Shown here one piece after another: positions 1-5,052 of a DNA stretch of 5,052 nt. The stretch comes from an uncultured Bacillota bacterium (GTDB lineage: Bacteria; Bacillota_I; Bacilli_A; RF39; UBA660), in assembly GCA_947383065.1 (NCBI GenBank), contig CANDCB010000089.1, forward strand, positions 1-5,052, read 5' to 3'. The number at the start of each line of letters is the position of its first letter. Within the stretch, counting starts at the first letter, position 1. A program made the position numbers and the translations under genes. The notes below the pieces were generated by a model. That model was not told the DNA's origin, did no database searches, and saw only the letters and a program-made list of their open reading frames with translations.

Positions 1-43
1 TAAGGTACCGTGACTGGAGTTCAGACGTGTGCTCTTCCGATCT
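1..43 (+). other. Illumina TruSeq read-2 adapter with probable index remnant (artefact)
   Basis: Positions 10-43 match, over all 34 bases as I recall it, the standard Illumina multiplexing (i7 side) adapter; the segment ending GTGCTCTTCCGATCT finishes at 43. In the library primer the adapter is preceded by an index and then by ...GAGAT, so the T at 1 and AAGGTACC at 2-9 fit the last primer base plus an 8-nt index. This is untrimmed sequencing adapter left at the contig end, not genomic DNA. Translated in the frame of the next gene it gives the peptide TGVQTCALPI, a well-known adapter artefact in protein databases. Confidence 0.97.
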
Positions 44-453
44 ATTCAGGATTAATTTCTGATGAAGAATTAAGAAAAGAAAGAGATAAGACAAAACTAT
101 ATCCAGATGATTATTATTTTTTAAGGGAATATCAAGTAAATGTTCTTCCTTGTAGATTAAAAAATAGTATTTTAAGTACATATGACTATATATATTACCC
201 AGATTTTAAAACGCCTAAAGATGAATTTTTTCACTGGCAGAATGGTCTAAAAAATTACTTTCAGTGTTTTCTAATGTCCACTCCGTGGTGTCTTGAGATT
301 TTAATACAAAGATACCGCAGATATAACTTAAGAAAGTCAGTATTTTATCAACTACCAAAAGAAGAAATGGTTAAACATAAAGATAGTTTAACCCCTATAT
401 ATCAAAAATATTACAAAAGTTTTATGGAAAATTACGATGAAGATGAACATTAA
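44..453 (+). CDS. Hypothetical protein, 3' part only (5' end lost at contig edge)
   Basis: An open frame with native sequence from about the serine codon at 46 to TAA at 451-453 gives about 135 C-terminal residues. The frame can be read back to a GTG at 10, but that GTG and the first 11-12 codons are adapter sequence, so the real start lies upstream and is missing. The fragment is rich in aromatic and charged residues (runs such as DDYYF, YDYIYY and YQKYYKSF), has no evident signal peptide or membrane helix, and ends in an acidic tail (NYDEDEH). I recognise no domain. A/T-rich codon use resembles the other genes, and a strong terminator begins at its stop codon, both supporting a real gene. 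It is the last gene of whatever transcription unit it belongs to. Confidence 0.7.
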
Positions 454-497
454 AAAAATAAAACCTTATTAAAACTAATGTAAGGTTTTATTTTTTT
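454..497 (+). terminator. Rho-independent terminator of the 5'-partial gene
   Basis: A perfect 15-bp inverted repeat pairs 454-468 (AAAAATAAAACCTTA) with 481-495 (TAAGGTTTTATTTTT) around a 12-nt loop. The stem can be extended by two A-T pairs into the stop codon (452-453 with 496-497). The 3' arm merges with the T tract to 497. The A-rich left arm and T-rich right arm could also act from the minus strand, but the gene directly before it makes plus-strand termination the natural reading. Confidence 0.85.
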
Positions 498-508
498 ATT
501 AAAAATAC

Positions 509-537
509 TTGTTAAATAAATTAAGTTAATATATAAT
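509..537 (+). promoter_or_regulatory. Sigma-A-type promoter for the 378-aa gene
   Basis: A -35 box TTGTTA (509-514, 4/6 to consensus) is followed after exactly 17 bp by a perfect -10 box TATAAT (532-537). Transcription would start near 544, giving a leader of about 40 nt. The promoter lies between the preceding terminator and the next RBS, as expected for an independent unit. The surroundings are AT-rich, so chance matches are possible, but the spacing and the perfect -10 are persuasive. Confidence 0.7.
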
Positions 538-572
538 AAAAAACATTCTTAAACCAAGTATATTTTTATAAA

Positions 573-578
573 GGGAGG
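573..578 (+). promoter_or_regulatory. Ribosome binding site GGGAGG
   Basis: GGGAGG lies 6 nt before the ATG at 585 and is complementary to the anti-Shine-Dalgarno core. It fixes 585 as the start codon. Confidence 0.88.
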
Positions 579-584
579 ATTTAT

Positions 585-1721
585 ATGAAAAGTATAAGTA
601 AAATATTAGAGCTTTTAGGAATTAATAATGAAAAAGAAACTGAACCTCAAAAATTGGCAGCTGTAGGGGATATTGCATGTCATCCAAACCTAATTGTTGA
701 AGATATTAATTTACAAGTAGCATTGGGACAATGGCAACAAATATTGCCTAATATTAAAAAAACTGGTAATTCTGGATTTTCTATAATAACTCACTTAGAT
801 GCTAGTGAATTAATTAGTAATAATGGTAATGGTGCTAAAGTAACAGAAGACCAATTAAGAGAAAGCCTTCAGAGATTTGCTGATCTTTTATTAATGACTG
901 GAATTGAAGAAAATGAAACTTGTACTTTAGAAAACTTTAATGAAAGAAAATTATCTTTTGATTGCCGCTTCGCAAGTAACAATGAGGTATCAAAAATATC
1001 ATTAAGATATGGAAATTTAATGGATGATGGACCTGAATTACAAATTACAGACAAAACTGGTATAAGAATATACTCTTATTATTCTTCTTATGAAAAAGTT
1101 GATGAAAATACAAAAAGAAAAATAACTATTCCTGCAAGTTTATATCTAGAATCTTATGAAAAAAATATTGGTTCTGATACTAAATTAAGTAGCTTTATAA
1201 GTGACTATGGTTATTATGGCACAATAAAAAACGATAATTTTGAATTAACTATTGAAATAGGGTATCCATCAAGTATATCAGACGACTATAATCCATTTCT
1301 AAATAAATCACAACTTGAAAATATTTTATCTAACTTACAGTCTCCTTTAGAGATAGAAAGTATATGTAAATCTATATCTCCATGTTTCTTAGTCCAATTT
1401 ACTGCTTTTCCAATTATTAAACTTTCAATAGTAAAAAAAGTAAATGGTCAAAATGAAAAATCTCAAAGTATAGTCTTTAAAAAAGGAGAGTTATTTAGTG
1501 TTTGTACAGAAAAAGATGGAAAAGTTATTGTAATTAATGATTTTGATACTTGGAAATATGAATCTCCTGAATATAAAGTAAATAAAAATAAAGAAAATAA
1601 AGTAAGTATAGAAAGTGCCAGCCCAGAATATCAACCAATTGAAGTTATATCAGAAGCTGAGCAACATGTTGAGGAAGTTAGGAAACTTGCTAAAACTATT
1701 TTTACAAATAAAACTAACTAA
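585..1721 (+). CDS. Hypothetical soluble protein of unknown function, 378 aa
   Basis: A complete gene with a GGGAGG site 6 nt before the ATG, its own promoter and its own terminator. I do not recognise the family. No signal peptide or convincing transmembrane helix is visible; the most hydrophobic stretch, around residues 266-283, is too short and polar-flanked. The protein is therefore probably cytoplasmic. The sequence suggests a short helical N-terminus (about 1-15), a mixed alpha/beta body (about 40-320) with alternating strand-like segments (for example KLSFDCRF, ISLRYG, FELTIEIGY and KVIVINDF), then a charged Lys/Asn/Glu linker (about 327-345) and a helical C-terminus (about 352-373, EAEQHVEEVRKLAK). 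Six cysteines (32, 113, 127, 261, 267, 307) are scattered without a zinc-knuckle pattern. The linker plus amphipathic C-terminal helix could be an interaction tail; that is inference. No catalytic motif is evident. Confidence 0.9.
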   Translation: MKSISKILELLGINNEKETEPQKLAAVGDIACHPNLIVEDINLQVALGQWQQILPNIKKTGNSGFSIITHLDASELISNNGNGAKVTEDQLRESLQRFADLLLMTGIEENETCTLENFNERKLSFDCRFASNNEVSKISLRYGNLMDDGPELQITDKTGIRIYSYYSSYEKVDENTKRKITIPASLYLESYEKNIGSDTKLSSFISDYGYYGTIKNDNFELTIEIGYPSSISDDYNPFLNKSQLENILSNLQSPLEIESICKSISPCFLVQFTAFPIIKLSIVKKVNGQNEKSQSIVFKKGELFSVCTEKDGKVIVINDFDTWKYESPEYKVNKNKENKVSIESASPEYQPIEVISEAEQHVEEVRKLAKTIFTNKTN

Positions 1722-1744
1722 TAATTTATTTAATTGTCTTTTAT

Positions 1745-1783
1745 GATAGTATCAACTATTTAGATTGATACTATCTTTTATTT
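1745..1783 (+). terminator. Rho-independent terminator of the 378-aa gene
   Basis: A perfect 11-bp stem pairs GATAGTATCAA (1745-1755) with TTGATACTATC (1765-1775) around a 9-nt loop and is followed by TTTTATTT. It starts 24 nt after the stop codon and separates this gene from the next promoter. Confidence 0.88.
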
Positions 1784-1819
1784 GGTCAAACATACTTTAA
1801 TCCTATACCACGGATATAA

Positions 1820-1848
1820 TTGACAAAATTTAGCTTTTATGTTAATGT
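1820..1848 (+). promoter_or_regulatory. Sigma-A-type promoter with consensus -35 and extended -10
   Basis: A perfect -35 box TTGACA (1820-1825) is followed after 17 bp by TAATGT (1843-1848). This -10 keeps the first, second and last consensus bases and is preceded by TGT (1840-1842), a TGn extended -10 element. The strong -35 and extended element would compensate for the weak hexamer. Transcription would start near 1855, leaving a leader of about 30 nt before the ATG at 1884. Confidence 0.72.
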
Positions 1849-1865
1849 AAAACGGAAATTTTTTT

Positions 1866-1873
1866 AAAGGGGG
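1866..1873 (+). promoter_or_regulatory. Ribosome binding site AAAGGGGG
   Basis: AAAGGGGG is one base different from the AAAGGAGG consensus and sits 10 nt before the ATG at 1884, slightly longer than usual. No other in-frame start nearby has a better site. Confidence 0.8.
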
Positions 1874-1883
1874 AATCACTTTT

Positions 1884-4139
1884 ATGAGTACCTATGTGTA
1901 TGCAGCTAAAGGCTATAAGCCAAAGAGATTAAAAAAATCTAAAAATGTATTTGCTTCAGTTTTAGAAGTAGGTAATTCTATTGTTAATAAAATAAATAGT
2001 ATTGTAATAAATCACCATAAAAATAAACCTCAACGAAGTCAAATTCTAGATTCTATTTATGACATTAAACACGTAATTTCTACATTAGAAAGTACAAAAG
2101 CTGTATCTACTAGAAATATTAGTCAAACTCAAATAAGTAAAAAAATTATTGCTGATTTTAGTAATTCAGTAAAAAGTACAATTAGTTCTATTCAGAAAAA
2201 ATATAAAGAGAGTAATCCTATTAAAAATAGTTTACTAAAAATAGTTTCTATTACAAAAGAAAGACCTTCATTTATAGTTGGAAAAAGAAGTAAAACAACT
2301 AAATATCAACCCAAAAGGTTAAAAAAAGCAACTACAGCTAAAGACATTGTTTTAAATATAAAGTGTTCATCTAAAGAAGCACTTAGATATCTTAATATTA
2401 CTAAAGATAATACTAAAGCTAAAACTATAACTAATAAATTTAATATATCTTCTTTCTTTAGTAGAATGAAAAATATGATAACATCAAAAATATCTAGTAA
2501 TGTATATCAACCAAAAAGAGTACAATCGAGATTTAAACCAATCTATCAAGCTAAAAGAGCTAACAATCAAACTTATATTCCAGAATTTGTTAATAGAATA
2601 ATAAATACTGCTAGAGATATTTCTAATAATACTATAGGTTATGAGCCTAAAAGACTTTTATTTGAAGATGGTCAAGTAAAAACAACAAGTATTATGGATT
2701 CATTAACATCTACTCATAAAGCTAAAAGAGTAAAAAGTATTTTTTCATTAGATGATATAAAATCTAAAGCTTTATATACTTCTAATAAAGTATTAAATTC
2801 TACTACTGCAGGAGTAGCTGTATGTTTAGTAGCTTCTATAGTTGTCTTAATTTACTCAGAAGCTTATGCTAAAACACCAATAGTGGAAATTTCAGAAGTT
2901 AGACCAAGTCAATATATGGATAATATTAAAATAAATAGTACTATTGCTTTAGATAAAAATAATTTATTATCCAGTGTGGTTTCTTATTCACCTTTAACTA
3001 ATACTATCGAAAATAATAATCCAGATGAAGATACTACAGAAGATTTATTAATCGACGCCGCTACTTTACAAGGTGCTACTCTAGGAAGTACTTTAGCGGG
3101 TATAGATAATGAGATAATTAAAACGAGTATAGATCAAGCAGTTGATTTAGTAGACGAAAAAAGAAATCCATCAGAGATTACTGCCCCACCAGAAAAAGAA
3201 ACAGTAACACCTTCTCCAAAAGAGAACGTAGAAATTATTACTGATAATTACGAACCTACAGAATCAGAAAAAATAAGTTCTGTAACGCCTTTAAGTGGAG
3301 AGTTTTATCCTTCTAACTTTACTAAATGTCCTTCTGACGTAAGTTTAGATACAATTTTATCAATTTATGGTTTAAGTTATGACCAATATAGTACAATAGC
3401 CAAAATAATTTTATGTGAAGCTTATGCCGAAGGAAATGGATATGAAGAAGTTTATTCTGTAACTACTACATTACTAAATAGAATTAGTTGTAGTCGTTGG
3501 ATAAGAAGTCATGGAGTTAGTATGTACAAACATGCTACAGCTCCTGGGCAATATGTTGTATATGAACATGGATCTTATCTAAAATATGATATGAATGGTA
3601 TTAATATTGTTAATGTTAATGGCTATAGTGCTATAAAAGATGCTATGTATGGCTTTATAGTTAATCCTGACACTAGAATCCATAACTATTGCTCTTTTAG
3701 AAGTAATAGCGTAACTTCATATTCTAACAATAGAATAACTCGTTATGGTAACCGTTATGGTGGTTTAATGAGTAGTAGTGAAATTCAATATCCTGAATTT
3801 TTACAATCAGAAGAAGCAATTGCATTAAGAAACCAAGCTTTAGGTATTATACCTGAACAATCTATTCCAGAAACATCATATCAAGCAGGACAAGAAATAA
3901 CTTTATATGAAAATACTTTAACTGATGGCACAAACATTATTACTCAAGACTCTATTCAAAACCAAGAGGTTACTGATCTTTTAGTAGAAGACTATAAAAA
4001 TAGCTATGTAGAACTTGTAGATGAACAAGGAACAACTGCTTTACCAGATTTAGTTCCTGAAGATTTAGCTACAGGTGAAACAGCAGCTGTAGTTTATCCT
4101 TATTTATATAAAAAATTAACATTATTTAAGGCTAGTTAA
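1884..4139 (+). CDS. Membrane-associated or secreted SleB/CwlJ-like cell-wall hydrolase with long basic N-terminal repeat region, 751 aa
   Basis: Seen in order: (1) residues 1-305, strongly Lys/Arg/Ser/Asn-rich, carrying six (Y/H)-x-(P/A)-K-R motifs; (2) one hydrophobic segment, about 309-324, followed by Ala-Tyr-Ala (327-329); (3) an acidic, Pro/Glu/Thr-rich linker, about 340-480; (4) a SleB/CwlJ-like (Hydrolase_2) domain, about 485-640; (5) an acidic tail, 641-751. The domain shows the family's CEAYAE...LLNRI block, with E512 at the catalytic glutamate position, then APGQY (553-557) and a late NPDTRIHNYCSF block (594-605). SleB-type enzymes are lytic transglycosylases that cleave peptidoglycan glycan strands. 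By the positive-inside rule the N-terminus is cytoplasmic and the hydrolase lies outside. Typical SleB proteins are about 200-300 aa with a normal signal peptide, so this layout is unusual. Spore function cannot be assumed. The gene is its own transcription unit. The domain call is fairly secure; the substrate is inferred. Confidence 0.85.
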   Translation: MSTYVYAAKGYKPKRLKKSKNVFASVLEVGNSIVNKINSIVINHHKNKPQRSQILDSIYDIKHVISTLESTKAVSTRNISQTQISKKIIADFSNSVKSTISSIQKKYKESNPIKNSLLKIVSITKERPSFIVGKRSKTTKYQPKRLKKATTAKDIVLNIKCSSKEALRYLNITKDNTKAKTITNKFNISSFFSRMKNMITSKISSNVYQPKRVQSRFKPIYQAKRANNQTYIPEFVNRIINTARDISNNTIGYEPKRLLFEDGQVKTTSIMDSLTSTHKAKRVKSIFSLDDIKSKALYTSNKVLNSTTAGVAVCLVASIVVLIYSEAYAKTPIVEISEVRPSQYMDNIKINSTIALDKNNLLSSVVSYSPLTNTIENNNPDEDTTEDLLIDAATLQGATLGSTLAGIDNEIIKTSIDQAVDLVDEKRNPSEITAPPEKETVTPSPKENVEIITDNYEPTESEKISSVTPLSGEFYPSNFTKCPSDVSLDTILSIYGLSYDQYSTIAKIILCEAYAEGNGYEEVYSVTTTLLNRISCSRWIRSHGVSMYKHATAPGQYVVYEHGSYLKYDMNGINIVNVNGYSAIKDAMYGFIVNPDTRIHNYCSFRSNSVTSYSNNRITRYGNRYGGLMSSSEIQYPEFLQSEEAIALRNQALGIIPEQSIPETSYQAGQEITLYENTLTDGTNIITQDSIQNQEVTDLLVEDYKNSYVELVDEQGTTALPDLVPEDLATGETAAVVYPYLYKKLTLFKAS
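1914..2732 (+). repeat. Six dispersed (Y/H)-x-(P/A)-K-R peptide repeats
   Basis: Copies lie at residues 11-15 (YKPKR), 141-145 (YQPKR), 208-212 (YQPKR), 221-225 (YQAKR), 253-257 (YEPKR) and 278-282 (HKAKR). Each is followed by Leu, Val or Ala, and the first two extend to LKK. YAAKG at 6-10 may be a degenerate seventh copy. The codons differ synonymously between copies (CCA, CCC and CCT for Pro; AGA and AGG for Arg), so these are not recent DNA duplications. All copies are on the predicted cytoplasmic side. Confidence 0.8.
2805..2870 (+). other. Internal hydrophobic segment with possible signal-peptidase site
   Basis: Residues about 309-324 of the 751-aa protein form an uncharged hydrophobic core of about 16 residues, followed by SEAYA and then Lys. 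A327 and A329 fit the -3/-1 rule for signal peptidase I. The segment is either a type II membrane anchor (N-inside) or an internally placed cleavable signal sequence. It is the only credible membrane span in the protein. Confidence 0.75.
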
Positions 4140-4170
4140 AAATATTGATTTATTCAATATTTTTTATTTT
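4139..4170 (+). terminator. Terminator-like hairpin after the hydrolase gene
   Basis: AAAATATTGA (4139-4148) pairs with TCAATATTTT (4154-4163) around a 5-nt loop, running into a T-rich tract to 4170. The stem overlaps the last base of the stop codon. It has only one G-C pair, so it is weaker than the other terminators, but its position and T tract fit plus-strand termination. Confidence 0.7.
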
Positions 4171-4180
4171 TCAAATCCAT

Positions 4181-4211
4181 AAAAAAAGTTTTAGACTTAT
4201 ATCTAAAACTT
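4181..4211 (-). terminator. Rho-independent terminator of the HD-domain gene
   Basis: AAGTTTTAGA (4186-4195) pairs with TCTAAAACTT (4202-4211) around a 6-nt loop. Read on the minus strand the hairpin is followed by seven T residues (4187-4181). It lies 21 nt beyond the stop codon of the minus-strand gene and back to back with the plus-strand hairpin. Confidence 0.83.
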
Positions 4212-4232
4212 AATATAAACATTTTTAATTAC

Positions 4233-4925
4233 TTAAATTCTTTTTTTTAAACCATAGTCTCCAAAACTACTTGTTAACATTCTCTCCAGTTCTTCTCTGT
4301 CTTCTGTAATACTATTTAAAACATCTTTATCTATCTCAGGAAATAAATCATATAAAGGACATTGCAATAATTCTTCTAGACGTTTCTTTAATTCAAGAGT
4401 TTTCCTAAAATGAACCATAGAATTATCATAAACACCTTTTCTTTTTGTTATATCTAAAAGTCTTCTTTCAACTGTTGTAAAACCTGTTTCTAAACAAAAC
4501 AAGTCACACATCTGTACAATATTATCATAAATAGTTAATGAAGTTCCCTTTAAAAAATTATCCATATATGAAAACCTATCAGGACCTTGAGGAATACCAC
4601 CGGCTGTATAATAGATATTATTATCAATAAAAGAATGAGTAAGGCAACTACGTGCTTCTTCACAATAGCCGTTTTCAATCATATATTCATAACCAGCAAT
4701 AGTATGATTAGCATGACTAATTTTTCTTCCAATATCATGTACATACCCTAAAGAAATCGCATAATCAACATCAATACCTAATTTAAAAGCAATTCTTCCA
4801 GCTGCTATAGCTACATATATACAATGTTTAACCCATCTATTTTCATCTTTTTCTAAATCGCTTTTTTTAATTATTACATCTTTTAATAATAAATCTAAAG
4901 CCTCTTTTGAATTAAGCTTACTCAT
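4233..4925 (-). CDS. HD-domain phosphohydrolase-like protein, 230 aa
   Basis: The protein has the metal-binding pattern of the HD superfamily: H34 (VKHCIYVA), H63-D64 in HDIGR, H74 (NHTIAGYEYM), H97 (LTHSF) and D141 (QMCDLFCL). These can supply the usual H...HD...D ligands, with two further histidines at positions where two-metal HD enzymes (HDIG/HD-GYP-like) carry extra ligands. Such proteins typically hydrolyse phosphoester bonds in nucleotides or cyclic dinucleotides; the substrate here cannot be read from the sequence. No signal peptide or membrane segment is seen, so it is probably cytoplasmic. The C-terminus (about 175-230) is charged and helical. The ATG at 4925 has AAGGG 5 nt upstream. 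The gene is convergent with the hydrolase gene and has its own terminator, so no functional link is implied. The superfamily is secure, the function is not. Confidence 0.9.
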   Translation of the reverse strand: MSKLNSKEALDLLLKDVIIKKSDLEKDENRWVKHCIYVAIAAGRIAFKLGIDVDYAISLGYVHDIGRKISHANHTIAGYEYMIENGYCEEARSCLTHSFIDNNIYYTAGGIPQGPDRFSYMDNFLKGTSLTIYDNIVQMCDLFCLETGFTTVERRLLDITKRKGVYDNSMVHFRKTLELKKRLEELLQCPLYDLFPEIDKDVLNSITEDREELERMLTSSFGDYGLKKRI

Positions 4926-4930
4926 AATAT

Positions 4931-4935
4931 CCCTT
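4931..4935 (-). promoter_or_regulatory. Ribosome binding site AAGGG (minus strand)
   Basis: On the minus strand the sequence reads GAAGGGATATT and then ATG, placing AAGGG 5 nt before the start at 4925. It is a partial but adequately spaced Shine-Dalgarno sequence and supports this start. Confidence 0.7.
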
Positions 4936-4991
4936 CTTTTTTAATTATTATTAAATCATAAAAATTAAACAATTAAAAGATAAAAATATTA

Positions 4992-5022
4992 TTTATAAGT
5001 ATTTTCATATAATTAATAACAA
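4992..5022 (-). promoter_or_regulatory. Tentative promoter for the HD-domain gene
   Basis: On the minus strand TTGTTA (5022-5017) and TATAAA (4997-4992) are separated by 19 bp, longer than the ideal 17. The 127-bp stretch from 4926 to the window end is almost pure A/T, so several similar matches exist. I see no gene or other element in it. Confidence 0.3.
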
Positions 5023-5052
5023 GTTTTCATAAAATAATCAAATTAAATTTAT

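Noticed and set aside
4..9. GGTACC (KpnI site) suggesting a cloning junction
   Set aside because: It lies directly before the sequencing adapter, where an index is expected; AAGGTACC fits an 8-nt index better than a cloning scar.
869..1054. A 61-codon open frame on the minus strand inside the 378-aa gene
   Set aside because: It lies entirely antisense to a well-supported gene, lacks an RBS, and has no recognisable protein features; it is a shadow frame.
1815..1820. A perfect TATAAT as the -10 of another promoter
   Set aside because: No acceptable -35 lies 16-18 bp upstream, and it abuts a perfect TTGACA with a workable extended -10 downstream, which is the better promoter.
1722..1883. Riboswitch or other structured leader before the hydrolase gene
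   Set aside because: Apart from the upstream gene's terminator, the space holds only a promoter and a leader of about 30 nt, too short for a riboswitch.
2814..2825. Possible lipoprotein lipobox at Cys314 in the hydrophobic segment
   Set aside because: The residue before the cysteine is Val rather than Gly, Ala or Ser, and the cysteine sits within the hydrophobic core, so it does not fit a lipobox.
1884..4139. Naming the hydrolase SleB or CwlJ and assigning a role in spore germination
   Set aside because: Only the catalytic domain resembles that family; the length, topology and context differ, and no sporulation gene or sporulation-sigma promoter is visible.
1..5052. CRISPR array, tRNA, rRNA, insertion sequence or attachment site
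   Set aside because: I saw no regularly spaced DNA repeats, tRNA-like cloverleaf, rRNA segments, transposase or terminal inverted repeats on either strand.

Overview
The window looks like one end of a short assembled contig from a very AT-rich, Gram-positive-type bacterium (Bacillota/Firmicutes). The evidence is strongly A/T-biased codon use, GGGAGG- or AAGGG-type ribosome binding sites, sigma-A-like promoters, short hairpin plus T-run terminators, and the standard code (Trp is TGG, every gene ends in TAA). I cannot name the genus. An uncultured gut or host-associated member of the Bacilli or Clostridia is a plausible guess, not a result.

Layout: positions 1-43 are not biological. They match the Illumina TruSeq read-2 adapter preceded by what looks like an index. 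The genuine sequence starts near 44 with the 3' part of an unrecognised gene (to 453), closed by a strong intrinsic terminator. Next comes a monocistronic unit with promoter, RBS, a 378-aa soluble protein of unknown function (585-1721) and its own terminator. A third unit has a consensus -35, an extended -10 and an RBS in front of a 751-aa membrane or secreted protein (1884-4139). This protein carries a SleB/CwlJ-like cell-wall hydrolase domain outside the membrane and about 300 basic residues predicted to lie inside the cell. Convergent to it, on the minus strand, is a 230-aa HD-domain phosphohydrolase-like protein (4925-4233). Two back-to-back hairpins separate these convergent genes.

The four genes appear to be separate transcription units, so there is no operon evidence that they work together. 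The most unusual object is the 751-aa protein. It combines a scattered (Y/H)-x-(P/A)-K-R motif, repeated six times on the predicted cytoplasmic side, with an internal hydrophobic segment ending in Ala-Tyr-Ala (a plausible signal-peptidase site) and a divergent SleB-like domain followed by an acidic tail. That architecture suggests a cytoplasm-tethered, possibly proteolytically released peptidoglycan hydrolase, but the link is inferred.
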